Source of the DNA: Methanomicrobia archaeon LH_S13
GTDB lineage: Archaea > Halobacteriota > Syntropharchaeia > Alkanophagales > Methanospirareceae
DNA: 29,325 nt
Assembly (NCBI GenBank): GCA_023659785.1
Contig: JAGXOR010000004.1
Coordinates: 1 to 29,325 of the forward strand
Direction: 5' to 3'
Under the pieces are notes generated by a model. It was not told the DNA's origin. It saw nothing but the letters and a program-made list of their open reading frames with translations, and ran no database searches. Positions 23,846 to 29,325 of this stretch are shown here, piece by piece (position 1 is the stretch's first letter; each line of letters starts with the position of its first letter). The position numbers and the translations under genes are program-made.

Positions 23846-24568
23846 TTATAAAAACTCCAGCGCCTCTTTGCAAAACCCCCTCGCTGCTCTTTCCATATCC
23901 CTGCTTTTGTATATCGCAGACCCTATAATGGCATACGCCTCTTTACCTTTTACCGCTTCAAACGCTTTCCTTATCCCCCCTCCTTGCACGCCAATCCCGG
24001 GCATACAAAACTTTGGTTCTTTCACAGTTTCTGATAGGAGGGTGTTATATTTACGTATAACATCGGTTTTGTTTCCGGGGACTACAAAATACTCCACACC
24101 GCATTCCACAGCGATTTTATACATTTCTTTCGGCGCATCATCGTCAATAAATCCACCTTCTCCACTCAGATACTTCTCATGCGTCATCTCGCCACCAACC
24201 CAAGGAACCAATTCTGTCTGGAATAGCGCTTCGATAAACGCTTTCTCAGCGGCAGGACCCGCCATAGGGAAAATAATAACAACTTTCACACCTGCTTTTA
24301 CGCAGACCTCTGCGAATTTAGCGCTCATCTGCGGTATGTCAGTGCCTGCCTTTTGGTGGTCATAGATTACGGGCAAGTCGGTCTGCTCTGTTACTATCTC
24401 CGTCAACTTTGGTATCCCATAACTCAAAGCGAGTGTGCACCCTACCTTATATCCAACGATTCCATCAACCGAGCATGTCTGCCCAATCAATGTTTTAAAT
24501 TCTTCTATCGTGGCTACGTCACAAGCTGGGATTACTCCATGTGTCAGGTGTAATAGTTTTTCATACAC
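23846..24568 (-). CDS. pyrF: Orotidine 5'-phosphate decarboxylase
   Basis: A 240-residue TIM-barrel enzyme of the OMP decarboxylase superfamily (OMP to UMP, last step of pyrimidine synthesis). YDHQKAGTDIPQM carries the catalytic Asp/Lys/Asp (D-x-K-x-x-D-I-P variant D-H-Q-K-A-G-T-D-I-P). Later phosphate-binding segments are FCMPGIGVQGGGIRKAFEAV and YAIIGSAIYKS. The start appears to be GTG 24568; it lies in a sequence repeated before the sugar isomerase-like gene. The related HUMPS aldolase is a less likely alternative. The gene is the last of a minus-strand run: HAD phosphatase, triosephosphate isomerase, zinc ribbon, pyrF. Confidence 0.85.
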   Translation of the reverse strand: MYEKLLHLTHGVIPACDVATIEEFKTLIGQTCSVDGIVGYKVGCTLALSYGIPKLTEIVTEQTDLPVIYDHQKAGTDIPQMSAKFAEVCVKAGVKVVIIFPMAGPAAEKAFIEALFQTELVPWVGGEMTHEKYLSGEGGFIDDDAPKEMYKIAVECGVEYFVVPGNKTDVIRKYNTLLSETVKEPKFCMPGIGVQGGGIRKAFEAVKGKEAYAIIGSAIYKSRDMERAARGFCKEALEFL

Positions 24569-24612
24569 TTTTTCTTTTTACAAAAAGAAAAGAAAACCTG
24601 TGCTAAAGAAAA
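24562..24612 (-). repeat. Upstream repeat, copy 2 (before pyrF)
   Basis: The minus strand reads TTTAGCACAGGTTTTCTTTT, then CTTTTTGTAAAAAG (a 5-bp hairpin) and AAAAAGTGTATGAA at the start codon. This matches copy 1 at 22245-22290 in order and almost in length. In pyrF the frame uses the GTG, while in the other gene it uses the ATG four bases on. Confidence 0.7.
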
Positions 24613-24635
24613 GGTTTTTGATGAAGGTTTCCTTT

Positions 24636-24797
24636 CTATTTGCTACTCTTCTTTTTTATCGCATCTATCGCATCTGCAAATTCACCATCTTCTACTATAA
24701 GTGCACCGCGATAACCGCAATCCCTGCATTTGTATATCTCTCCAAGCCAGGGCATATAGTTCAAGTTCTTAGAACCGCATCGTGGACAAAATTTCAT
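24636..24797 (-). CDS. Small zinc-ribbon protein (53 aa)
   Basis: A short gene with ATG at 24797. The protein begins MKFCPRCGSKNLNYMPWLGE and continues IYKCRDCGYRGALIVEDGEF. Two C-x-x-C knuckles (C-P-R-C at 4-7 and C-R-D-C at 24-27) make a rubredoxin-like zinc ribbon, followed by an acidic stretch and a Lys-rich tail. Small proteins of this type are common in archaea and may bind RNA, DNA or transcription partners; the specific role is unknown. It lies 40 bases after triosephosphate isomerase and 67 bases before pyrF on the same strand, so it is probably in their transcript. Confidence 0.88.
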   Translation of the reverse strand: MKFCPRCGSKNLNYMPWLGEIYKCRDCGYRGALIVEDGEFADAIDAIKKKSSK

Positions 24798-24837
24798 TTT
24801 TATTTTATTTTATTATACTTCAAAGCTTGCATGAACG

Positions 24838-25575
24838 TCACAACCCAGACACCAAATCCAACAACACAGCCCTCGGATCCTTCGCCTTCACTACGCCAGA
24901 AGCAAGCAACACACCATCTGCACCCAACTCTATCGCTGCTCTCACATCCTCTCCGTTTGTAACTCCCGCACCGCAGAGCACAATACTTTCTTCATCCACT
25001 TGTTTTACTTCTTTTACCGTGTTTTCCACTATCCCAGGGTCCACCTTTGAGACCCCCTGTCCGGTTCCTATCAGTTCCGGTGGTTCGACCGCAATTGCAT
25101 ACGGCTTCAACTCCGCAACTGCCTTGCTTACTGCGATATTATTCGTGCACACAATCATTAAGAGGTCTAAGCTCGCCGCCTTTTTTATGATAAAGTCTAT
25201 TTCCGCTATTCTCAACCTGTGCTCTGAATGATTTACAAGCGACCCTGCTGCACCTGCCTCCTTTACCGCTTCCAGCGTTATGAAGCCGGTATGGCTGCCT
25301 GGTTCTACCGCATCAACGTGTTGTGCAAAGCAAGGTATGTTCACCACAGATGCTATCATCGCAAGCTCAACCTGATGAGGGCAGATAGCAATGTTTACGC
25401 CAGTCTCAACTGCAACCTCCTCGCAGATTTCGGCGAGTTCAAAACCCTTTTCCCCCACGGACTCCGTGTATGCCTTCTCGTTCAACACAATTACCGGTGT
25501 TTCTATTTTTCCTCCTACTTTTACACCTTCTTTCATTCCCTCTTCCATTCTTTCTTCCACCGCCATCATTTCCAT
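24838..25575 (-). CDS. tpiA: Triosephosphate isomerase (archaeal type)
   Basis: A 245-residue archaeal TIM (~225 residues is usual). TPVIVLNEKAY holds the catalytic Lys, then ICPHQVELAMIA, GAAGSLVNHSEHR (catalytic His), AVEPPELIGTGQGVS (catalytic Glu with the mobile loop), CGAGVTNGEDVRAA and DGVLLASGVVKAKDPRA (phosphate loop). It interconverts dihydroxyacetone phosphate and glyceraldehyde 3-phosphate. The first ~25 residues (many Met, Glu, Val) are not part of the fold; an AGGAGGG sequence before ATG 25575 supports that start, but internal ATGs at residues 3, 4, 10 and 14 are possible. Its start nearly touches the stop of the upstream HAD gene (1 base between). Confidence 0.95.
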   Translation of the reverse strand: MEMMAVEERMEEGMKEGVKVGGKIETPVIVLNEKAYTESVGEKGFELAEICEEVAVETGVNIAICPHQVELAMIASVVNIPCFAQHVDAVEPGSHTGFITLEAVKEAGAAGSLVNHSEHRLRIAEIDFIIKKAASLDLLMIVCTNNIAVSKAVAELKPYAIAVEPPELIGTGQGVSKVDPGIVENTVKEVKQVDEESIVLCGAGVTNGEDVRAAIELGADGVLLASGVVKAKDPRAVLLDLVSGL

Positions 25576-25576
25576 A

Positions 25577-26272
25577 TCACAAAATCCCTCCTAATTCCTC
25601 TATCTCCCGCACCAAAAACGTTGGCTTATAATTATATCCCTCTTCCTTTTCCCCTCTATAAATAAAAACCGAATCTATACCCGCCTTCCTGGCTGCTAAG
25701 ACGCCCACCGCACTATCATCCACCAATATTGCCTCCTTCCTATCCGTGTTCAATTCACTCAATACCATATTTATGTAAAAAGGATTTGGCTTCCTGTTAT
25801 CCAGGCTTTCTAATTCGCTCCTTCTCCCATGCCATATCTTAAAATAGGGTTTCAAATTGAAGTGCTCAAGCGCATAGTTCACACACGCTTGTTGCGAATC
25901 GCTCACCACCGCGAGAAATGATTTCTTGCTAAGGAATCTTATTATCGCCTCAGAACCTTTGCAGGGTTTTATTTCACCTCTCTGCATCGCTTCTATCTTT
26001 GCTTCTATAACATCCTTCTCCCTTCTGCTCCAAAAGTCCTCATAATCCAATCCAAACCTGTTACAAAATCTTATCACTCCTTTGGCTCCGTCAGAAAACA
26101 GAGGAGCAAGAAAGTATTTATCTATTTCCTCTATGGTGAGATTTAATCCATAATTGTTCATGGTTTCTCTGAATGCTTCGTATGCCCACTCATGTGCTAT
26201 TTCTCCTTTTCCTCGCGAATTCAGGAACGTTCCGTCCATGTCAAAGATGACAACCTTATATTTGTTCTCCAT
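25577..26272 (-). CDS. HAD-family phosphatase (phosphoglycolate phosphatase-like)
   Basis: A 231-residue HAD hydrolase starting at ATG 26272; extra sequence upstream is the ferredoxin promoter and gene read backwards. VVIFDMDGTFLNS is motif I with the nucleophilic Asp, FLAVVSDSQQA is motif II, RKPNPFYINM gives the Lys of motif III, and AILVDDSAVGVLAARKAGID is motif IV. A helical cap lies between motifs I and II (subclass C1). Substrate is not clear; phosphoglycolate, phosphoserine or a sugar phosphate are possible. It opens a minus-strand operon with triosephosphate isomerase. The divergent ferredoxin gene shares its AT-rich promoter region (26273-26347). Confidence 0.88.
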   Translation of the reverse strand: MENKYKVVIFDMDGTFLNSRGKGEIAHEWAYEAFRETMNNYGLNLTIEEIDKYFLAPLFSDGAKGVIRFCNRFGLDYEDFWSRREKDVIEAKIEAMQRGEIKPCKGSEAIIRFLSKKSFLAVVSDSQQACVNYALEHFNLKPYFKIWHGRRSELESLDNRKPNPFYINMVLSELNTDRKEAILVDDSAVGVLAARKAGIDSVFIYRGEKEEGYNYKPTFLVREIEELGGIL

Positions 26273-26347
26273 GTATTTACTTAAGATATATACTATATTG
26301 GAATTAAAAGTTATAAATATTTTATACTGTAATGAAATGAGGGCAAA

Positions 26348-26539
26348 ATGGGCATTCCAGTCGTTGAGCAGAAGCGATGCACAGGGTGTAGAGAATGTAT
26401 TAGTGTCTGTGAAGTAAATGCAATTGAAATCGTGGATGAAAAAGCGATAATAGATTATGGCAGGTGTTATGGTGATACTGAAAGCTGCAGAGCTTGTATA
26501 GAAATCTGTCCGCAAGGTGCTATCTTTGAAATGGAATAG
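26348..26539 (+). CDS. Small 2x[4Fe-4S] ferredoxin
   Basis: A 63-residue ferredoxin. The first cluster motif is CTGCRECISVC (CxxCxxCxxxC), followed by EVNAIEIVDEKAIIDYGRC. The second is C-x6-C-x-x-C-x-x-x-C-P (CYGDTESCRACIEICPQGA), with four extra residues between its first two Cys, as in some archaeal polyferredoxin-type domains. It carries electrons in the cytoplasm between low-potential enzymes; partners are unknown. A 51-base segment of the gene is repeated at 28142-28192. The gene is followed by a short methyltransferase-like relic. Confidence 0.9.
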   Translation: MGIPVVEQKRCTGCRECISVCEVNAIEIVDEKAIIDYGRCYGDTESCRACIEICPQGAIFEME

Positions 26540-26549
26540 TTAGATGAGA

Positions 26550-26633
26550 ATGCCAAAAATCGAAGCTTTTGAGCGGTATGCGGGCAAATATGAAAATTAC
26601 AATTTAAATACTTTATACATTGTAGTTATATAA
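26550..26633 (+). pseudogene. Possible SAM-dependent methyltransferase N-terminal fragment
   Basis: Twenty-seven residues start MPKIEAFERYAGKYENYNLN and then run into AT-rich DNA. The first 15 residues resemble the usual start of class I SAM methyltransferases (x-x-I-x-x-F-x-x-x-A-x-x-Y-D-x-W-F). No SAM-binding glycine motif follows. The similarity is short, so this is tentative. Confidence 0.35.
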
Positions 26634-26641
26634 GTAAATAT

Positions 26642-27181
26642 ATGATGGAAATCAAAGGAAAAATCGTTCTTGTTTTCGCACTGTTGCTCATAGGGATATG
26701 CCTCGAGGTAGTGATTGCGCAACCGGCAATAGAGTGGTGCACCTCCTATCAGGAAGGTATGCAAATTGCAGGGGCTGAAGACAAACCAACAATGATATTT
26801 TTTGAGTCCAGCAACTGTCCTGCGTGCAAAAAGCAGAAGGAGGTACTCGCAGATGCACGAGTGATCAACATGTCTAAAAATTTTGTTCCCATTGCCGGGT
26901 CAGGAAGGCTTGGGGGACAATATGGTATTCGCTACATCCCGGCAATTGTGTTCACGAACTCACAGGGAGAAGAGGTTTACCGCTTAGTTGGTTATCATGA
27001 TGCGAAAACGCTGGTAGAAGAGATGCAGTATGCTCTCAGGTTATCTTCTAATCCGGCGCAGCCACCACTTCAAAGTCCATCTGCACATAATACGAAAACG
27101 CCAGGATTTGGTGTGATTATCACAATAGCAGCGGTCTTTATCAGCGGTCGCTGGCTTCGTAGGAAGGGATATGTAAAATGA
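26642..27181 (+). CDS. Membrane-anchored thioredoxin-like protein with CPAC active site
   Basis: A 179-residue protein. Residues 6-26 are a signal/anchor segment (KIVLVFALLLIGICLEVVIA). The thioredoxin-like domain reads TMIFFESSNCPACKKQKEVL (redox CPAC), then IRYIPAIVFTNSQGEEVYRL with the cis-Pro. After a Pro/Ser linker, a second membrane helix (GFGVIITIAAVFISGRW) with a basic tail ends the protein. It is probably a disulfide reductase or isomerase on the outer face of the membrane. ATGA overlap with ccdA shows that the two are coupled: CcdA brings electrons across the membrane to the CPAC domain. A TATA-like element (TTTAAATACTTTATAC, ~26603-26618) precedes the start. Confidence 0.92.
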   Translation: MMEIKGKIVLVFALLLIGICLEVVIAQPAIEWCTSYQEGMQIAGAEDKPTMIFFESSNCPACKKQKEVLADARVINMSKNFVPIAGSGRLGGQYGIRYIPAIVFTNSQGEEVYRLVGYHDAKTLVEEMQYALRLSSNPAQPPLQSPSAHNTKTPGFGVIITIAAVFISGRWLRRKGYVK

Positions 27182-27828
27182 TAGTATCTCCATCGCCACT
27201 TATCGCCTTTTTCTTTGGCATATTAAGCGTCTTATCTCCTTGCGTACTTCCGGTAATCCCACTGATTGCAGCATATTCAACCAAATCGGGTAGATTTATA
27301 CCAATTACAATTGTCATAGGGATCTCCATTTCATTTGCCCTGATGGGCGTGCTTGCTTCTGCCTTTGGGTCGATATTTCAGCAGTATCAGACAGCACTTT
27401 ATGTCACAGGAGGGTTTGTAATCATATTTCTTGGTCTGTACATGATATTTGATGTGATAGAGCGAAGAATCCGCGCGATTATTCCAAACACGAGGCTAAG
27501 CACGAGGCTTCCTGTGACCAACGTGGGAGGAGCAGCCGGAGGTCTCATGCTCGGCTTTTCGCTCGGTATTGTCTGGACACCCTGCATCGGCCCCATACTT
27601 GGTGCGATACTTACGATGGTGGCAGTGCAGGGAGACATTCTCTACGGAGGTATCCTTTTGGTTATCTATTCACTGGGGTTGGGGCTGCCTCTGCTTGCCA
27701 TTGCATATACGTCGCATTTTACATTAAAACCGTTTGTTAAATACAGTGTGATTATTAAGAGGATTTCCGGGATTATACTGGTACTGGCTGGATTATACTT
27801 TATATTCGTCTATCTTTTCCAGCTTTAA
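27178..27828 (+). CDS. ccdA: CcdA/DsbD-type membrane thiol-disulfide transporter
   Basis: A 216-residue protein with six membrane helices. PLIAFFFGILSVLSPCVLPV has the first redox Cys (S-P-C-V-L-P) and LGIVWTPCIGPILGAILTMV the second (T-P-C-I-G-P), the two hallmarks of CcdA. It passes reducing power from cytoplasmic thioredoxin to extracytoplasmic partners, for c-type cytochrome maturation or disulfide repair. It overlaps the preceding thioredoxin-like gene as ATGA. Complete and of typical length. Confidence 0.95.
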   Translation: MIVSPSPLIAFFFGILSVLSPCVLPVIPLIAAYSTKSGRFIPITIVIGISISFALMGVLASAFGSIFQQYQTALYVTGGFVIIFLGLYMIFDVIERRIRAIIPNTRLSTRLPVTNVGGAAGGLMLGFSLGIVWTPCIGPILGAILTMVAVQGDILYGGILLVIYSLGLGLPLLAIAYTSHFTLKPFVKYSVIIKRISGIILVLAGLYFIFVYLFQL

Positions 27829-27862
27829 GGTGGCTATCGAGGTCTCGAGATAAATAATTCAG

Positions 27863-28107
27863 TTATATTTTAGATTCATTTTTTCTGCCAAAGATCCGGC
27901 TTAGAAATGATTCCCGCAAACCAAGCAGTTTTTCAATGGATGCTCTTAAATTATCTTCGCTCACGACACCAACCATTCTTTTGTTTTTATTCGTATCTTT
28001 TTTAATGATAATCCATGGTCATAATAATCAGGCACCAATTTTTTCACTATCTGTTCGGCTGCTGGACAATGCGGATAATGTGATGAGACAAAAAGTAGGA
28101 CTTTTAT
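27863..28107 (-). pseudogene. Thioredoxin-like protein relic
   Basis: On the minus strand from 28107 the frame reads IKVLLFVSSHYPHCPAAEQI, then VKKLVPDYYDHGLSLKKIRI, KTKEWLVS and a stop at 27961. This is the N-terminal half of a small thioredoxin/glutaredoxin-like protein with a CPHC-type H-C-P active site in altered form (Y-P-H-C-P). In another frame, from ATG 27976 to TAA 27863, the DNA reads MVGVVSEDNLRASIEKLLGL and a helical tail. This fits the last strand and helix of the same fold (V-G-x-x-x-x-x-L). The middle of the domain with the cis-Pro strand is gone and the frame is shifted. No start codon is seen. It lies just after ccdA. Confidence 0.7.
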
Positions 28108-28141
28108 AATAAATAAAAGATTAAAAAATAGAAAAAGTATG

Positions 28142-28192
28142 TGTGAAGTAAATGCAATTGAAATCGTGGATGAAAAAGCAAGAATAGATTAT
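28142..28192 (+). repeat. Partial duplication of the ferredoxin gene
   Basis: These 51 bases match 26408-26458 with only a few differences. In frame they read CEVNAIEIVDEKARIDYD, against CEVNAIEIVDEKAIIDYG in the ferredoxin. Nothing on either side matches. The copy has no start, and its last bases provide the ATG of the following gene. A remnant of a larger duplication or a short templated insertion. Confidence 0.92.
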
Positions 28193-28445
28193 GATGAAAA
28201 CAGAAGATGAGAAGGAGAAACTAAGTTTATTGCTCGTGTACTGGATTGAGCATAACAAAGAGCATGCGCAGGATTTTAAGCGATGGGCTGAGAAAGCCAG
28301 AGGGTTTGATGAAATTGGCACCGAAGTCTATGAAGCGATAAAGGAAGCGGTCGAACACATGGAAGAAGTGAACGAATGCCTTTTTAAGGCTTTTAATGAT
28401 ATAAATAATACAGATAAGAAGGATAAGAATAAGAATAAGAAATGA
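28191..28445 (+). CDS. Small helical protein coupled to a CooC-like ATPase
   Basis: An 84-residue protein: LSLLLVYWIEHNKEHAQDFK, RWAEKARGFDEIGTEVYEAI, KEAVEHMEEVNECLFKAF, and a low-complexity Asp/Lys/Asn tail. Two amphipathic helices carry several His and Glu (W-I-E-H-N-x-E-H), which could bind metal. It recalls short proteins (DUF8180-like) encoded beside CooC-type ATPases in anaerobes; that is from memory. The stop overlaps the start of the next gene (ATGA at 28442), so the two are co-translated. ATG 28194 is an alternative start. The tail is coded by AAGAAT-type repeats (28415-28441), which may have grown by slippage. A metal-delivery role with the ATPase is a guess. Confidence 0.75.
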   Translation: MMKTEDEKEKLSLLLVYWIEHNKEHAQDFKRWAEKARGFDEIGTEVYEAIKEAVEHMEEVNECLFKAFNDINNTDKKDKNKNKK

Positions 28446-29215
28446 AAACCCTGATATGTGGCAAAGGGGGCTGTGGGAAGAGTTTAGTAACAGCACTGCT
28501 TGCAATGGAACTTACAAAGAGGAGGTATAAAGTTATCGTAGTAGATAATGACGAATCAAACTTCGGACTGCATATTCAGCTTGGAATAGAGCTTCCAAAG
28601 GATTTCGCACTACACTTCGGCGGTAAGAGAATAGTTACAGAGAAGCTGTTAGGATCGAAGGGAGCGGAAGAGGAAAGATTCAGTGTTATCGGGGGAGAGA
28701 TAAGAGCGAGCGACATACCAGAGGACTACATGAGCAAAAAGGGAGGGGTAAATCTGCTCGCGATAGGCAAGATTCGTGATTTTGGCGAAGGTTGCGCATG
28801 CCCCTTTAACGCTTTATCTGCTGATTTATTGCGCATGCTTAAGCTAAACGAAGGAGAATTTGCACTTGTTGACACCGATGCAGGAGTTGAGCACTTTGGA
28901 AGAGGTGTAGAAACTGGCTGTGACCTCCTTCTAATGGTCATTGAGCCCTCTCAGGAATCAATCCGGCTTGCCGAGAAGGGGAATAAAATCGCTGAGGAGG
29001 CGGGTAAACCGCTATATTATGTGCTGAACAAGACAGATGATGAAACTGCAAAGTTTCTTCTCGATTCGGTGGATAAAAATAAGGTCGTATCGGTCATACC
29101 GGAAGATAAGAAGGTATTTAGATATGGCTTAGTTGGTGAGGCGCTCGATTTTGAGTTGAAAGGTGTCGGTGAGCTTGCGGATTTCCTGGAAAGGAAAAAG
29201 AGTAGGGATAGGTAA
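28442..29215 (+). CDS. cooC: CooC-type nickel-insertion ATPase (MinD/ParA superfamily)
   Basis: A 257-residue SIMIBI-class ATPase. KTLICGKGGCGKSLVTALLA has the deviant Walker A (GKGGCGKS) with the signature Lys. VIVVDNDESNFGLHIQLGIE is switch I. Cys118-x-Cys120 (EGCACPFN) is the CxC pair that binds metal in CooC dimers. FALVDTDAGVEHFGRGVETG is Walker B/switch II and YVLNKTDDE is the base-recognition N-K-x-D. CooC loads nickel into carbon monoxide dehydrogenase (C-cluster) in an ATP-dependent way. A CO dehydrogenase/acetyl-CoA synthase is not in the window, so this one may serve another metalloenzyme. It is coupled to the small helical protein before it. Confidence 0.88.
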   Translation: MKTLICGKGGCGKSLVTALLAMELTKRRYKVIVVDNDESNFGLHIQLGIELPKDFALHFGGKRIVTEKLLGSKGAEEERFSVIGGEIRASDIPEDYMSKKGGVNLLAIGKIRDFGEGCACPFNALSADLLRMLKLNEGEFALVDTDAGVEHFGRGVETGCDLLLMVIEPSQESIRLAEKGNKIAEEAGKPLYYVLNKTDDETAKFLLDSVDKNKVVSVIPEDKKVFRYGLVGEALDFELKGVGELADFLERKKSRDR

Positions 29216-29325
29216 AATCAAAAGAGAAGGAAAACTTAAGAAATGTCTTAATGCAGATACCCAGGTTATGAGATTCAACCATTTTGTTTCAAACCTCTTC
29301 GTGTGATGCTATCAATTGTGCATCG
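29216..29325. other. 3' end of the window, no feature seen
   Basis: About 110 bases follow the CooC-like gene. They contain a GTTTCAAACCTCTTC stretch that superficially resembles a CRISPR repeat, but no second copy is in the window. No gene start is seen. Confidence 0.3.

Noticed and set aside
26273..26515. 81-residue N-terminal extension of the HAD phosphatase
   Set aside because: It is the reverse of the ferredoxin promoter and gene; ATG 26272 sits right before motif I, as is usual.
29222..29325. GTTTCAAACCTCTTC-like stretch resembling a CRISPR repeat at the right edge
   Set aside because: No second copy or spacer pattern is in the window, and the sequence ends too soon to judge.
1..29325. 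tRNA or rRNA genes
   Set aside because: No cloverleaf with a GGTTCGAATCC-like T arm and no rRNA-like block was seen on reading either strand.

Overview
The window looks archaeal. It carries three peripheral-stalk/central subunits of an A-type ATP synthase (H, E, F), an archaeal mevalonate kinase, an archaeal-type triosephosphate isomerase, a membrane-anchored Lon-like S16 protease, and AT-rich TATA-like promoters 20-30 bases before start codons with little or no leader (enolase, S16 protease). A B12-binding radical SAM protein, a ferredoxin, a CooC-type ATPase and a CcdA/thioredoxin pair suggest a strict anaerobe. A methanogen/ANME-1-like member of the Halobacteriota is plausible, but the window holds no marker that settles this.

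Region 1 (1-7000) is an AT-rich type I restriction-modification locus: hsdM (3' end only), a PIN-GNAT-EVE-like protein, an ASCH protein, hsdS, hsdR and a YgjP-like metallopeptidase, all on the + strand with overlapping ends. Three of these genes are broken. Each break is explained exactly by a short perfect tandem duplication: GA in the PIN-GNAT gene, GGAC in hsdS and TTAA in hsdR. Removing one copy restores each reading frame. Region 2 (7000-8050) is debris: a DNA methyltransferase fragment without its catalytic motifs, then a ~98-base palindromic element that resembles an integron attC site.

Region 3 (8054-14800) holds mevalonate kinase, an LEA-like helical protein with a previously easy-to-miss 49-residue partner, Hsp20, the S16 protease, enolase and a winged-helix regulator. 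Between them lie relics of CorA, an SDH-type serine protease, a P-type ATPase and a GAPDH. Region 4 (14839-19000) has the B12-radical SAM protein and an RND/MMPL exporter encoded as two half-size proteins, followed by a hemB relic. Region 5 (19053-24600) has purM, the ATP synthase trio H-E-F (lacking the usual I, K, C, A, B, D neighbours), a TIM-barrel sugar isomerase-like gene, mobB, a UDG-like gene and pyrF. Region 6 (24636-29215) has a minus-strand run of HAD phosphatase, triosephosphate isomerase, a 53-residue zinc ribbon and pyrF. On the + strand it has a ferredoxin, a thioredoxin-like/CcdA pair, a thioredoxin relic (minus), a partial ferredoxin duplication, and a helical protein overlapping a CooC-like ATPase.

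The strongest theme is genome wear. At least eight recognisable gene relics, several with internal deletions, lie in 29 kb, together with several short tandem duplications (2, 4, 4 and 21 bp and a hexamer array). That is unusual for an archaeon. The most interesting functional unit is the type I R-M operon with an embedded PIN-GNAT-EVE and ASCH pair.
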